DNA of 64,000 bases, taken from assembly GCA_900323505.1 (NCBI GenBank), contig OOIN01000016.1, positions 620,001 to 684,000 on the forward strand, written 5' to 3'. The stretch is from Ustilago trichophora. Lineage: Eukaryota > Basidiomycota > Ustilaginomycetes > Ustilaginales > Ustilaginaceae. Made by a program: the position numbers and the translations under genes. Under the pieces are notes generated by a model. It was not told the origin of the DNA and ran no database searches. It was given only the letters and a program-made list of their open reading frames with translations. This document shows, piece after piece, positions 34,595 through 46,382 of this stretch. Within the stretch, counting starts at the first letter, position 1; each line of letters opens with the position of its first letter.

Positions 34595-35782
34595 GTCGGA
34601 GTACGAATTTTGTTTGCCCACCTTTTTCATCGTCTTTCGTTTGTTGCCTTCAAAGTCGCCGCAACACACTACTCCAGCTTCGACTTTCGCAGCCAGCAAG
34701 AATCTATTGCATTAGCAGACTGTACGAGGAGGAAGGTCTCGAAGCTCGTTCGAAAAGCGTTGCATGTAGAGCATCGAATTCTACGAGAGTTGCAAAAGGG
34801 ATGTTGGTGACAACGACACCGGCAAAAGTTCTTCTTGGCTCTCTTGTCTCACCGCTTTTGACGCGCATCTTCCACGCGGAGGCGGCGAGGACAAAACAAA
34901 GCTTTGTTTTGAACAAGATTTCCTTCTTGGTCGCCGGCAATCAAGTGCGCTCTATCTGCACTGCTGACTCTCACTCAGCTTCTTGGCTGACCTCGCCCAA
35001 AAACAGCTTTTTTTTGAACTTGTTTTACCCTTCAGCCATCTGATTGGCCGACGGACCAACGAGCTTCGAAAGCGACCCTTCGTTGGGACTCTTCTGGTAG
35101 CGAAGCCTGCAAACAATCTTGTCGCGACCCTCTCCGGAGCTGTCCCTTTGGAAAGCTTAACGAAGAAGAAAACTGAGACACAGCCCCTGGATCTATTGGC
35201 TCCAAATCTAAGTTCTGCCCTGAAAAGGGACAAAGAACCCACGATCGTTGCTCTAGAACACAAGGATAGGCAAAGCAAAGTCGGAAATTGCCGCAGCACC
35301 GCCTTGCCTCATCTAGAGTCCGCCTGATTGTGCTGCCTAAGTTCCTACAGCGGCAAAGCCTAGTTGGATACCAACTCGATTCTAGAAAGCACAGCATCGC
35401 AGATTCGATGTTGAAGGGTTCGGCTGTGCAGGGTGCTGATCCAGCCTACTTTTTCGTGCGAATGACCTGTGTTTGCTGCTCACCACCTGATGATGCTCAA
35501 CACAGTCTTGCACACACTAGAGTTCTGTGTGAGAATCAAAGTAATTACGAACAGGGAACAAATATCGACATGAATCGAAGTGGAACCAAAACAAAGATGC
35601 GATCAAGGTGCCAATGTCCACGGATGCAATCGAAACGAACGTGTTGTGCGAGAAAGTATGACCTTGGGAAATGACTGTTGTTGTTGTTCTTGTTGTTGCT
35701 CTTGTTGCTGTTGTTGATTGTTGCTGATGATGAAGCTCGTTGACGATGGCAGCTGTTACACATCTTTGGAAAGATGCTCTGT

Positions 35783-38700
35783 CTAGCGGAGGCTGCGAAG
35801 CACAGGAGCATTGAATCCACCCGCACCACCACTACCTACCGACTTCATATACTCTGGCACACTCACCACCGAGCTAACTACACTCGCACCATCCTCGCTT
35901 TCAGCGTTTGACATCCAGCTACCCTTCCTTCCCAAACCTCTACCTCCCTCCGCAGCTGCCGTCGTCAGTCGGGTCGCTTTCATCGGGCTTGTTGCAGGGC
36001 TACTACCTCCGCTTCCCATCGCTGCCGCTGCACCGCTGGTAAACTCGCGCAGTGCAGCACTACGGCTCTCAAGCATGGCGATCTTGTTCCTCACCGAGGG
36101 AACTATGATGGATGCGCCGCGGAGATTGTGTGTCGAATGAGAGCGAGAGAGGGCGCCTGTACCCACGTCAGAGTTGCTGAGGAGGGAAGAGGTGCTATCA
36201 GAGTGACGCAGCGTGGACGAGGGAGGAGGGGGGTTGGCGTTGCTGTGAGTACTGATGGTTTGAAGTGTCGATGAACGCGGGAGAACAAATGTCGATTTCG
36301 AAGGGGAGGCCGTTGACGAGATGGATGCTTCAGAAAGCTTCTTGGTGATGGTCTTCACCATCGGCTCCTCCTTCACCTTCTCCGGTGCGGTTCCAACCTG
36401 AGGTGCTTCACTGCAAACACTCGCCGGAGACCTCTCCCCTTCACTTTGAGATACCGTCTCCGGTGTCCTGCTTCCTGCAGTTGAGCCCCTCTTGCCCTCA
36501 CTCGTTAATACAGCCTTGGGTTGGAGCAAAAGAGGCTTCAACCCTGTCACAGAGTGCGTCGCCCTATGTCGGCTTTGTGGCATACCCTGTTGCTGCTGGC
36601 GATAGGACAGATTGTCGGAATGACGTTTCAAATTGGCTGTGCTAAGCGCTTGCTGCTGCTGTTGGGCAGATCTGGGTTTGGAGACGGGGAGAGTGGAGAT
36701 TTGCTCGGAGGAGGGTTTGGCTCGGATGACTTGCTGCGGAAGGACGTTGGCGGTGGTGGTGGGGTCTTTGGTGATCTTGAGCGGCCGAGTAACATTGGCG
36801 ACGTTGCAGGACTGCGTATTGGGGGAGATGGTGGGGCGAGAGTCACCGCGAGAAGGAATCTGAGGCTGGCGCTGTGCTGTAGCGACGGGAGAGACGATGG
36901 ATGACGACGATGATGCGGAAGCTGCGGACGGTGGTGGTGCAGTCCTTCCTTGGGCTTGGGCGTCAACCAGTGCAGGTGGCGTGATGGAGACAGCCTGCAT
37001 GATGGAGGACACCTCCGCGACATCGTCTGCCTCTTCTTCTCTCATCCAGCCCCCCGCTCCCTCGTCTTCTTCGGCTGAACCTCGGCGGCGGAGCGACCAC
37101 CCTTCTCCTTCCAGCTGCCCCTGCTCCTCCAGCATCGCCCCACCATCCTGCTCGTAAACATCGTTCACCTGCATACTATCATCGAACTGCCCGTAATCCC
37201 CATCATCATCCAGCCGAGCCGAACCAAGTACCATATTCATCTCGGCCATCGACTCATCGTTCAATCCTAGCGTCCTATCTCCCGCCCCACCCTCCTCCTC
37301 GTCCTCTTCGTCATTGTCATAGTCATCGCCTACATCGTCGAGCGAGACAGCGTTGGCGTTGTTGATGCGGAGCATTGGCAGCATCGGGTTCTGGATCGAT
37401 CGCTGCGCATAGGCAGGGTTGGCCATTTGCATCTGATACATTTGCATTTGCATCTGCATCTGTTGCATGTGATGCATCCCTCCCGGTAGGTGGAGGGTGA
37501 CGGGAAGCTGGGAGTAGGCTCCGTTGTGTGATGCTTGGTGAGCTTGATGATGGTGTTCTTCGTAGGGCTCACAACCGGGAGGGTAGACTGTGGGAGAGAC
37601 GCCAGAACGACGCGCTGTTGTGGCCATGGGAGTCTTGGTATTCTCCCCTTCCTCCTCTTCCTCCTCCTCGGTGTAGTCCTCGTCAGCTCCAGACACACCA
37701 TCAGTGCTACTGCTAGCCCCCGGGCTATGGTGGCCCGCACTGCTACCTTCGCTGTCCAGTACTCCGATACCAAGCCCAGCAGGACTAGGAGTGCGAGCGG
37801 AAGAATTCGTCGTAGGCGTAACGTCGACCCCACGACGAGCGGCAGCACTCCGAATCGCATGGTTGATGAAATCGAGCGATTTCTGATGCTGCAACCTCCG
37901 CGTCTGCTCAGCTGCCACTTCACCGGGGGAGAGAATGCGCGCAGCTTGGAGGTGCTGGTCGTAGTTCTGGAGCGAGATCTCTGTCTTTCCTGGGCTGCGC
38001 ATCGCATCAACAGATTTGAGCCTGGCCACCATCTCGTCCCCAGCACCTGTAGCAGCGGCGCTGTTGGAGGGAGACCTAGCATCGCCAAACGCACTACTCG
38101 CTGGAGTCGTAGTGGCCCAGCTTCTAGTTGAGTCGGCGCTGAACTTGCCACTCCCTGCCTTCTTGAGAGGCGGAGGATCGAGAGAGACAAAGTTGATCAC
38201 TCGCAATGGCAACTCCACCGACACGTCCGAAGACAACGAGCTTCCGATCGAGACTTTGATACTGTAGGTCACCTCTACATGTCTACCCCTCGAAATGGAC
38301 AGCGCGTCCGCCGGGATCTGCATGTAGTGGGAAGATTCGACCCGCTGATTTGGCTCCACACCGGTCCACCATCCTTTTGCGGTAACAACACCTCTCGAAC
38401 CCTTTTGACCCATCTCGAGCTCTTCCTCTGCAATCTTTTTGCGCGTGGTGGAGGTCTGGCATGCATCCGGGTCAAGATCCCTGCGTGCCGTCTGAGAGGA
38501 TAGATCAAGCTCAGGACGTGGCTTGTACAGCGTCACAGTGCGGATGAGGGAGAGCGTCATACCGTTGATGTTCTTGGTCGTGTCGTTCTGGATGCCGACG
38601 TGGATGTAGACTCTCTGTCCCGCAACCCAGGTGTTGCGATGCAAGCTCGCCATGAGATGGACCTTGCCCGATCCACCCAAGAAGAGGCCCTTGGAGCTGC

Positions 38701-41215
38701 TTGCCTGGATTGGCTTCATCGCAGACGACAGCACCACCGCCGGGTTGAGGTAGGGAAACAGATCAACATGTCTGTAGAAGTGCGCGATGGATCGATTGGC
38801 CCCGGAAGCTGACTTGAGCTTTACCGATCCGATTACGATGTACCTCACCACTGCGTTCTTACCCCTGTAGCTACCCTTGGCGCCCTTCGAGACGGGAAGT
38901 TCGAGAGAAAAAGGAATCGAATGCGACCCCACTTTCCCCTCGGCATATCCCTCTGCATCAGGTCCACCGTTAAAGCAAGCCAGTGCGGAAAATGCAGCAG
39001 TTTCTGGACTCGAAAGCGTCGGTGAGCCATGCAGATAGTACGGCTCACTGGGACCATTGTTCGACCGATCCCCATCGATCACCGATGCATGGTGGTAAAA
39101 GATGTACCTCGTGTCGTCCGCGAGCAGCTCCTCAAAGCCCACGACTCGAATCTTGGGTTGGGCTAGGAAGACTCCACCTTCCTTATCGGACCCTTTGCGC
39201 ACGCGAATCTGCATGCGACCTTGCAACGTACCGCCTTCAACGACGAGATCCGACTCGAGCACCAGATCCACCTCCACTCGTGCTTTGCTCGCTTTTCCCT
39301 GCTCTAAAGCCGCCGGCGGAGGAGCGACGGTAGCGGCGACAGCATTGCTGCGCTTGAGGCCTCCGGAAACATCGTTGGCCATGGGCCTGGCAGCAGAGGC
39401 GGGAAGCTTGCGATCCGAGTTACCGAGTAAACGGGACAGCTCTTTGTTGCGACGCAAGGGGTTGGCGGTCGTACTGAGGAGCGTACCGTGACGCTCGAGG
39501 AGGGCGGTGTTGACATTGGTTTCCGAGAGACTGCGACGAGGGCGGTTTCTGATTTTGCCGTTGGATGTCGCAGTCTCATAGCCAGTTTCGCTGGCCTTGC
39601 TGGGAGATGCGGCGGAGAGGTGACTCTGCACAGATGAAGAAGGAGGCACCCCACCTTGGCTGAGAGACGTCTTCATCGGTTGTCCTGCACCAAGCCGAAC
39701 AGAACCCATGATAGATTCCTGATCCAACGCCTGGATCTCGTGGGGCAAAATCGGGAGTCCAGTATCGTAAGTCATGCGGTAGTTGTCAAGGCTGACAAGG
39801 GCACCACCCCTCTCTGCCTCTTCCAAGCCCTGCAGGCCTCTTTTGCTTCGCATAGAGACACTGGCGAGGGAGGTGCGTGATCGTCGATTCTGCTCCAGAG
39901 CAGCAGCTTTGGTGGAGCCTTCCACCGGACCACCGTCCTCTTCGTCTTGCTGCTTGGCGGGGAGATCGGTTTGGTTGCCGGGGCTCTGCATAAGGCTTGC
40001 CTTGGGTCCATTGGTGGAGGTCTGAGAGCGAGAGAGGGAGACTGCGGATAGGGCTACTGAGCCGGTGTGCGATGGAGCAGCGGGAGCAGCACGGGCGGCG
40101 CCTACGTCGGAAGCAGAGACTTGAGAGCCGAGCTCACTAATGGTTCCCGTCTCGTGGTCGATACGAGCCGTCTCAGATCCGTCGGGACCGTAGAAGCTTC
40201 CCACTCTCCATTTTGCGGTTGGTCGATTAGATTCATGCTCGTGTTCACTGGTCATGTCGATGCGCTCGAGCAAAGCCGGGGCGGGCGCGGGTGCAGTGGT
40301 GGGACGGGCAGCCGGCTTGGAACGAGGCTGTTTGGCCCGCGTATGGCCACCGAAACCGTCCGGCACCATGACCTCGGTCTCATCCTCGGAGACCACTTGA
40401 GTTTCGGCAGTGCTTGCTTGGGCTTTATTACGGGGGCTTCTTACTGTTGCGGTCGGGTTCGAGACAACTTTGGGTCCTAGACGAGCCTGTAGCGTACCTT
40501 GACGACTAGCAGCGCCTCGGATGCTGACTCGGTGTCGTCCGACTCCTCGCGGAATCTCTGCCGACCTACCGAGACTAGAGCCTCCATCGGATCGATATCC
40601 AGAAGCGAGACTCGTGTTACTCTTGCTCTTCTGCACCGTTCTGCCACCAGGCACCACAAGCTGCTCAGAGTTGGGTCGAGCTTTGGGCACTGCAATACTG
40701 TTAGGCCTGATCGTCTCATCAGCCAGACTGGCGTTGAGCTGGGGCTGACTGGCATGCTTCTTGAGCGCCGCTTGCCTCATTGCATCACTAGCAGCCGAGG
40801 AAGCGCTGGTGACAGACGACTCTGTCAGCGTAGGGCTCTGATCGCTATCCGTTTCGGTACTACTCGTAGCCGTGTCGGTACTATATCCGCCCATAGCAGC
40901 GACGGCCGCACTGAGACTATGCAACTGATGAGGCTGTACGACCAGCTCTTCCTCGCCTCCAGACATGAAGTCCTCATCGGTATACGCGCCGTGACCCAGC
41001 ACGGAAGGTTCGCCAGAAACGATGCGTACGCGGCGTGCGTCTTCTTCGGCCGTCTTGGGACGGAGACCGCGCATCTTGTTCATCGACGATTTCTTGGGGA
41101 TCATGTGGGCTCGTGTACGACTGTGAAAGCCAGACGTCGAGGTGGAAGCGCGAGAACCGGTATCGGTGGAATAAGCTTCGGACTCTTGGCCGAAGTCGAT
41201 GCCGAGACCGGACAT
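35783..41215 (-). CDS. Large arrestin-fold protein (alpha-arrestin-like)
   Basis: Protein of 1810 aa. An arrestin N/C-type beta-sandwich pair lies at about residues 645-1015: the N-lobe begins ARVEVDLVLESDLVVEGG, continues with HSIPFSLELPVSK and VVRYIVIGSVKLKS, and the C-lobe carries VHLMASLHRNTWVAGQRVYIHVGIQNDTTKNI and ends VELPLRVINFVSLDPPP. Fungal alpha-arrestins act as adaptors that bring Rsp5-type ubiquitin ligases to membrane transporters or signalling proteins. Here the N-terminal 640 and C-terminal 790 residues are Ser/Thr-rich, disordered and full of possible phosphosites, with a Glu-rich stretch and a Met/Gln repeat (HHMQQMQMQMQMYQMQM). I see no PPxY motif, so ligase recruitment would need another route. 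It starts at the first ATG of the frame, a single exon of more than 5 kb. Confidence 0.82.
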   Translation of the reverse strand: MSGLGIDFGQESEAYSTDTGSRASTSTSGFHSRTRAHMIPKKSSMNKMRGLRPKTAEEDARRVRIVSGEPSVLGHGAYTDEDFMSGGEEELVVQPHQLHSLSAAVAAMGGYSTDTATSSTETDSDQSPTLTESSVTSASSAASDAMRQAALKKHASQPQLNASLADETIRPNSIAVPKARPNSEQLVVPGGRTVQKSKSNTSLASGYRSDGGSSLGRSAEIPRGVGRHRVSIRGAASRQGTLQARLGPKVVSNPTATVRSPRNKAQASTAETQVVSEDETEVMVPDGFGGHTRAKQPRSKPAARPTTAPAPAPALLERIDMTSEHEHESNRPTAKWRVGSFYGPDGSETARIDHETGTISELGSQVSASDVGAARAAPAAPSHTGSVALSAVSLSRSQTSTNGPKASLMQSPGNQTDLPAKQQDEEDGGPVEGSTKAAALEQNRRSRTSLASVSMRSKRGLQGLEEAERGGALVSLDNYRMTYDTGLPILPHEIQALDQESIMGSVRLGAGQPMKTSLSQGGVPPSSSVQSHLSAASPSKASETGYETATSNGKIRNRPRRSLSETNVNTALLERHGTLLSTTANPLRRNKELSRLLGNSDRKLPASAARPMANDVSGGLKRSNAVAATVAPPPAALEQGKASKARVEVDLVLESDLVVEGGTLQGRMQIRVRKGSDKEGGVFLAQPKIRVVGFEELLADDTRYIFYHHASVIDGDRSNNGPSEPYYLHGSPTLSSPETAAFSALACFNGGPDAEGYAEGKVGSHSIPFSLELPVSKGAKGSYRGKNAVVRYIVIGSVKLKSASGANRSIAHFYRHVDLFPYLNPAVVLSSAMKPIQASSSKGLFLGGSGKVHLMASLHRNTWVAGQRVYIHVGIQNDTTKNINGMTLSLIRTVTLYKPRPELDLSSQTARRDLDPDACQTSTTRKKIAEEELEMGQKGSRGVVTAKGWWTGVEPNQRVESSHYMQIPADALSISRGRHVEVTYSIKVSIGSSLSSDVSVELPLRVINFVSLDPPPLKKAGSGKFSADSTRSWATTTPASSAFGDARSPSNSAAATGAGDEMVARLKSVDAMRSPGKTEISLQNYDQHLQAARILSPGEVAAEQTRRLQHQKSLDFINHAIRSAAARRGVDVTPTTNSSARTPSPAGLGIGVLDSEGSSAGHHSPGASSSTDGVSGADEDYTEEEEEEEGENTKTPMATTARRSGVSPTVYPPGCEPYEEHHHQAHQASHNGAYSQLPVTLHLPGGMHHMQQMQMQMQMYQMQMANPAYAQRSIQNPMLPMLRINNANAVSLDDVGDDYDNDEEDEEEGGAGDRTLGLNDESMAEMNMVLGSARLDDDGDYGQFDDSMQVNDVYEQDGGAMLEEQGQLEGEGWSLRRRGSAEEDEGAGGWMREEEADDVAEVSSIMQAVSITPPALVDAQAQGRTAPPPSAASASSSSSIVSPVATAQRQPQIPSRGDSRPTISPNTQSCNVANVTRPLKITKDPTTTANVLPQQVIRAKPSSEQISTLPVSKPRSAQQQQQALSTANLKRHSDNLSYRQQQQGMPQSRHRATHSVTGLKPLLLQPKAVLTSEGKRGSTAGSRTPETVSQSEGERSPASVCSEAPQVGTAPEKVKEEPMVKTITKKLSEASISSTASPSKSTFVLPRSSTLQTISTHSNANPPPPSSTLRHSDSTSSLLSNSDVGTGALSRSHSTHNLRGASIIVPSVRNKIAMLESRSAALREFTSGAAAAMGSGGSSPATSPMKATRLTTAAAEGGRGLGRKGSWMSNAESEDGASVVSSVVSVPEYMKSVGSGGAGGFNAPVLRSLR

Positions 41216-43035
41216 GATGGAAACGATTGAGGGGTTGTTGGTTGTTAAGTGGGTTTGTTTGTCCTGTCTTTGTCCTTCAGGGTGGCCTCACGGGGCCTGT
41301 TGGGTTCAAAGTGTTCTTGTGTCGATGATTGATGGTGATTTAGTGTGAGTGATAAGGTGTTGAAGATGCTGTGATCGGTGTAGAGAGATATGTAGCGTTG
41401 ATGCGATGAGACAAAAAGGTGAAAGATGGAGAGGAAGGGAAAGAGGGAACAGCGAACGGCTTCAGCAATTGAGTTGGGCCCGAGGTCGGGGGCGGAGCGT
41501 TCTGACAGGCGGTAAAGAAAAGCAAACATGAAGCGGACAGACGTGGCTGTCTCAGCGTAAATCTGATCCCAGAGCTGACTCAAAAGACTCAAGCAGTGTT
41601 TGATGAGGCAAGAACGGCATCGTCGGCAGCCTGCCATGGAGGAAAAAACAAAGCAGCCTCACATGGCGTGGAACGGTGTCTTGGAGCCAACATCTACAAG
41701 TCAACATGGAGGAGAAGGGCGACGTGATGAGTTGAGATGCATTATTAGCGAGCGACCGGTCTAGAGGTGTACTGCGAACAGCAGCAGGCGCATTGCAGGC
41801 GGATCGAGGGCTGCTGCCTGGGTGTACGGCTGAGCTCGTCACAGCAGGCGACTCTAGACGCAGACGAGTAACTTAGCAGAGCTGAACATGCGGATAACTG
41901 CGCATCTGAAACGAGCCACACATGTTGTTGCCTGTAGTGAGCGTTGACGATTGGCTGTCTGCCAAGATGAGAGGGTTGAGGGATGATGATGACGAGAATG
42001 GCCAAGCAACACACCTCACGGCACGCGTCTTATGAGCCATATCATTTTTTTCCTTGTTTCTACTAGACCACGCAACTCAAGCTTTGTTGCTCTCCTTCTG
42101 CTGCCATCAGTCTTTGGAAAAATGACAGTCAGTGAGCTGCTCAATGGATCCGCCATATGTAGCTGCAATTAGCTGGCGGGTGGCTTGTGTGTGCAGCCCG
42201 TCCCGATCCTGAGACATGCCGTTGCCGTTTTCTTGATGGAAGTGGCGGTGTTTGACAGTTGGGTACGAAGTGCGATGCCAGATGATCTCGCCCGGATCTT
42301 TTTTACACTTTTTTGAAAAAGAAGCACATGACGGCCTAACACAATCCCCTTTTCCGCTTCGACGCTTCAGAATGGAATCTCTGTTGACTTGCCGTTTGGC
42401 TGCAATCCAAGCTTCTACTGTACTGTATGTGTTGGAAATTGGGACCAAAGAAAAAGAAAAAGAAAAAGGGTCAAGCTGATGACGCCAATTTGAATGCAGA
42501 AGCCCTTCTCTGCTTTGGTGCAGTCTCAGATTTCCCCCACCCTTTCTCTCCCACGCATCCTCGCACGGCCACACGCAGCAACGAGCGACACCGCCTCTTT
42601 CGGTCCACTCAGCAGATCCACTTTGCATCCCGCCCGACAGAGTCCCATAGTTATCGGACAAAGCCACGATCCAGGGTGCATCTTCACCTTCTACATTCAT
42701 CTCAACTCATCTCCGTCTTCCGTTTCCCTTTCGCCTACGCCCCATCTGGCAAGGCTTGCCATCGTACAGCCTTGGCTGCTGTGTCCTTTCATCCTTCACA
42801 GGCACCAGCTGTCGACTCTCTTCGCTACGTGGTTGCTCTTTCTTCACCTTCGATTCTTGCTTCTCGGTTCGACTTGCTAGGCTTATACCTCATGTCCTCC
42901 AACGTACGATACCACTTGTGACACAACTTGGCTCGATCGAATCTCTTCGTCATCCGTTCTCGGTAGCCCACTTTTTATCTCGCACGCGAAAGTACGAGGC
43001 GAAACTAGAAGCTACCCAGAGGCACACAAAGGATC
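41216..43035. other. Divergent promoter region (arrestin / GT31)
   Basis: A 1.8-kb spacer. No gene seen. The last 500 bases are C/T-rich leader-type sequence before GT31. A TACTGTACTGTA motif lies at 42416-42427. Confidence 0.5.
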
Positions 43036-45988
43036 ATGTCGGGAGAACGCGGATCGCCTAAAGGGCCTGGCGCAGGATCCATGTCTGGGATAAGCGGAGG
43101 ACGATCAGGTGGAGGTGCTATGAGCCCTACTGCTGTCCAGCGTCATCCATTCACACGGACACCTTCGACAGAGCCACCACGCTTCCATCTGTCTCGAGAT
43201 TCCAATCACTCGGCTTCCGGGTTGCATCCAGCCTCCAGCGTCGATGGCACCTTAGCGGTCGATCTCGGCTCCAGCGCATCCAGCGATCACGATCATCCTT
43301 CGCTCGACGCCTCCGTCAACAGCTTGCAATCTTCAGGCGAATCCTTTATTGCACCACCAAACACCAATGCCGCTGCATCATCGCCAGCCTCCAAGTACTG
43401 GCCAGAGCCCTCGAGCTCTCATTCGCATTCCACGTCGTATGGTGCCAACAACCTCGAGCAGCATGACAGCTACATTGGCGACGACCGATCAGGCCCGCAC
43501 ACTCGAACCTCACGCCTGCACAGCAAACAAGCTGGCTATGCATCTTCCACCGATGGCGATCTCACTCCTCTCGCCTCCTCCTCCCGCGCAGCAGCATCTG
43601 GCACCCGATTACCAACGCCGCTTGTCGGTGTCAACCTCACCGACCAGCAGATTGCAGACATGACCGAATCCGACGTCTCGGAATACGACGACAGCGCAAA
43701 GTTGCGGCGGACAAGGCGAGGCAGCGGTGCCAACCCAGGCGCTTCCATGTTCAGCTCCATCACAAAGAGTCTTCGTGGCGAACCTTTTTGGAACAAGTCG
43801 AGCGCATCTTACACCGCCTTGACAGCAACTCGTTCACGCAGCACCAAGAAGCCCAAATGGAACCGCAACTCCAAGACGGACAAGATGCTTTTCTCCTCCT
43901 CTTCCTCGTCAGCCTTGTCCAAAGATCGCAATCGCGGTCGCAGGACGTCGTCGATATGGACGCATCCCCTGCATATGATCGCCTCTTTCTTCGGCAAACT
44001 CTTCAGAACCGCCTTCGGTCCGATTCATCCCATCACCATCATCCTGGCTCTCGTGCTGATTGCCAGCTTTGTAGCATCCGTCACCAAGCTCATCATCTAC
44101 ATTCTCAACCCGGACAAAGAGCCAAAACCTTGGCGCACTTACTGTCAGAAACAACCTTCCTTCCCGCACGCCTACGCCGACGCACTCGCTCCCGTCGATG
44201 TCTTCGTTGGCGTCTTCAGCATCGACAGCGCTTACGAGCGACGCCACCTCATCCGAAGCACCTATGCAACACACGAGCTCCCCCTCGACCCCCACACAGG
44301 CAAGCCCACCAGCAATGTCCAGGTCAAATTCATCATTGGCAAGCCTCGACAGGCGCATGCTCGGCGAGTAGCGCTCGAGATGGAAACGTTCAACGATCTC
44401 GTGGTGCTCGATATGGAAGAGAACATGAACAGAGGCAAGACGCACGCCTTCTTCCGATGGGCTGCCGAGAACGCTACGGTCCCCTTCCTGCGCGCTGTGG
44501 ATGACGGACAACAGCAGCAGCAGCAGCCTTTCGGATCGTCGAGTCTGGGAGGTGCGCTGCTAGATGAACAAGGGCTGCATGGCAATGGACACGGACAGAC
44601 GCGGGAGGTGCTTGGAGGCTCTGCGGATCAGGCCCAACGCTACCAAGTCCTGTGGAAGAAGGCGGACTACGTGGTGAAAGCCGACGACGACGCCTACATC
44701 TTCCTGGAAGAGCTCGAACGCCATCTTCGTGTTGCACCACGGCAGATGACCTACTGGGGCTACCTGATCCGCAATTGGTTCATGGGCGGCGAATGCTATG
44801 CCCTGTCCAATGACCTGGTCCAGTACGTGGCACATTCCGAAAACGTCTTGCATTACACCAAAGGAAAGGAAGACAAGAAAGTGGCACAGTGGATCAATCT
44901 GCATCCGAACCGATCCGACGTTCACTGGGTCTCGGAAAAGTGCTGGATCTATGATCATCCCAAGGCGGGCACTGCGTATTCTCACGGCTTCCTATTCCCC
45001 GACTACGTCGAAAAGATCAAGTTGGAAGGTCGACGCGGCTTGACAGATCAAGAGATTGCACGACGCGGTGGTGAGCATCGCGCCAAGTCGTATTCTACTG
45101 TCTCGCGATGGCACTCTCCCTATGTTGAGCCACGCAGCGATCTCACCATCGAGGAAGAGGTCGAGGCCCTGGTGGAAGGCGGAGGACGCTGGGCAGGTAC
45201 ATGGGTACGAGGCGAAGAGGGCAACGATACGCAGATCTGGGTGCCATGGCAGCAGATTGTGTTTGAGGCTGACGACGATCGACTCAAACCGGCCGTACTG
45301 GATGGCCTCGGAACCCATCCGACACTCGCTGAAGAAGTCGGCATCGACCCTGCTTCTGGCTTGACAGTGCGACACATCAATTCGCTCGAGCCTAAACCTC
45401 TCGATCCGCTGGCTAGCATCGACGGCGAGCTGCAGCAGCAGTCCCCCCAAAGACGAAAACGCGATATACCCTTCCTCTCACATCTGCCCTCGGTGCCTGG
45501 CTTCGACTTTGGCGCCGGTGGCGTCTCGCGCAGTGCAGCCGAGGAACGCAAGCGCTCGTTCGCCAACTCTGCCATGCAGCCGCGCATGATACCCCTGCCT
45601 ACCCACAAGGATGGCAACGGCGAGGCAGAAGAGTTGCGACATCGACGCTACCTCGGACGACGACACGGTGGAACTGTGGTGGTGCATTATCTCAAGAAGA
45701 GTGAATGGTTCTACGAGACGGCGTTGGCCTTCTCGGGACGCGGACGCTTCTGGTCGGACGGTGCGGGAGGTACAGGAAGCGAGTGGAGGATGTACGGCAG
45801 TCCACTGGTGCGTCACGAGGATGGATACATCAGCGGAGGCCGAAGTCAGCCAAGACCGGATATGGAGATGGCGTATTTGCAGCAGGCAAGGCTTCAGGCC
45901 CAAGCCAATGCAGCTCAAGCACAGGCATTGGCCGCAAGGATGGGCAGCTTTACCAAGTCGAAACCTGCAAGTGCCGGAGCACCACCGC

Positions 45989-46026
<38 letters not shown>

Positions 46027-46044
46027 AACTCACCACAACAGTAG
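43036..46044 (+). CDS. GT31-family glycosyltransferase (beta-1,3-galactosyltransferase-like), type II membrane protein
   Basis: Predicted Golgi enzyme of 1002 aa that would transfer a sugar, probably Gal or GlcNAc, from a UDP donor in beta-1,3 linkage. A long Ser-rich cytosolic N-terminus is followed by a transmembrane helix at about 330-356 (IILALVLIASFVASVTKLII). The catalytic domain follows: DVFVGVFSIDSAYERRHLIRSTY (residues about 395-417), VKFIIGKP, ENMNRGKTHAFFRWA, the metal-binding KADDDAYIFLEELE with its Asp triad at about 549-551, and a WGYLIRNWFMGGECYALS block. These match GT31. Between FLRAVDDG and the Asp triad sits a roughly 45-residue Gln/Gly-rich insertion absent from typical members. 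The C-terminus extends about 300 residues past the catalytic core and ends in poly-Gln. Acceptor substrate is unknown. Confidence 0.85.
45993..46024 (+). repeat. CAG repeat coding C-terminal poly-Gln of the GT31 protein
   Basis: About ten CAG codons just before the stop codon. Confidence 0.9.
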
Positions 46045-46317
46045 TGACGAATATCTTCATGGAACTCATGAGAACCCCATCCAAACCTTGCTTACCATCT
46101 GTAACGACACTTTTTACGACCTGACATCAACCCTTCGACTTCACACGAACCACTTTTTTGGCATTTCATTATTGACACCTTCTCACACGAACCGTCGCTT
46201 GTGCTTCTACACTGTATGCTCTGACGTCGATGAGATGCTTGAGTGACAGCTTTGTGTAGACCTTGTCAAGAACATCTCTTGTATCTTGGCTGTGTGTCAG
46301 TTTTCGCTCAAGTGGAG

Positions 46318-46382
<65 letters not shown>

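Larger units (their letters stand above)
31218..35782. other. Gene-poor stretch of 4.6 kb
   Basis: No recognisable protein family. Short frames occur on both strands. The most protein-like are on the minus strand at 33312-33852 and 32328-32850, with splice-like donors at their ends (treated separately). The stretch also contains a run of 36 T, a CT tract near 31682, a GA tract near 32926 and TACTGTAC-type motifs at 32088 and 33901. It is the longest spacer in the window. Confidence 0.5.

Noticed and set aside
34334..35327. Plus-strand frames of 80-158 codons in the gene-poor stretch
   Set aside because: Mutually overlapping in different frames, one crosses the T(36) run as poly-Phe, and none shows a domain or splice pattern.
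43025..43033. Pheromone-response-element-like ACAAAGGAT just before the GT31 start (similar ACAAAGGGG at 32324 and 58673)
   Set aside because: Each differs from the smut consensus ACAAAGGGA; single near-matches are expected by chance.
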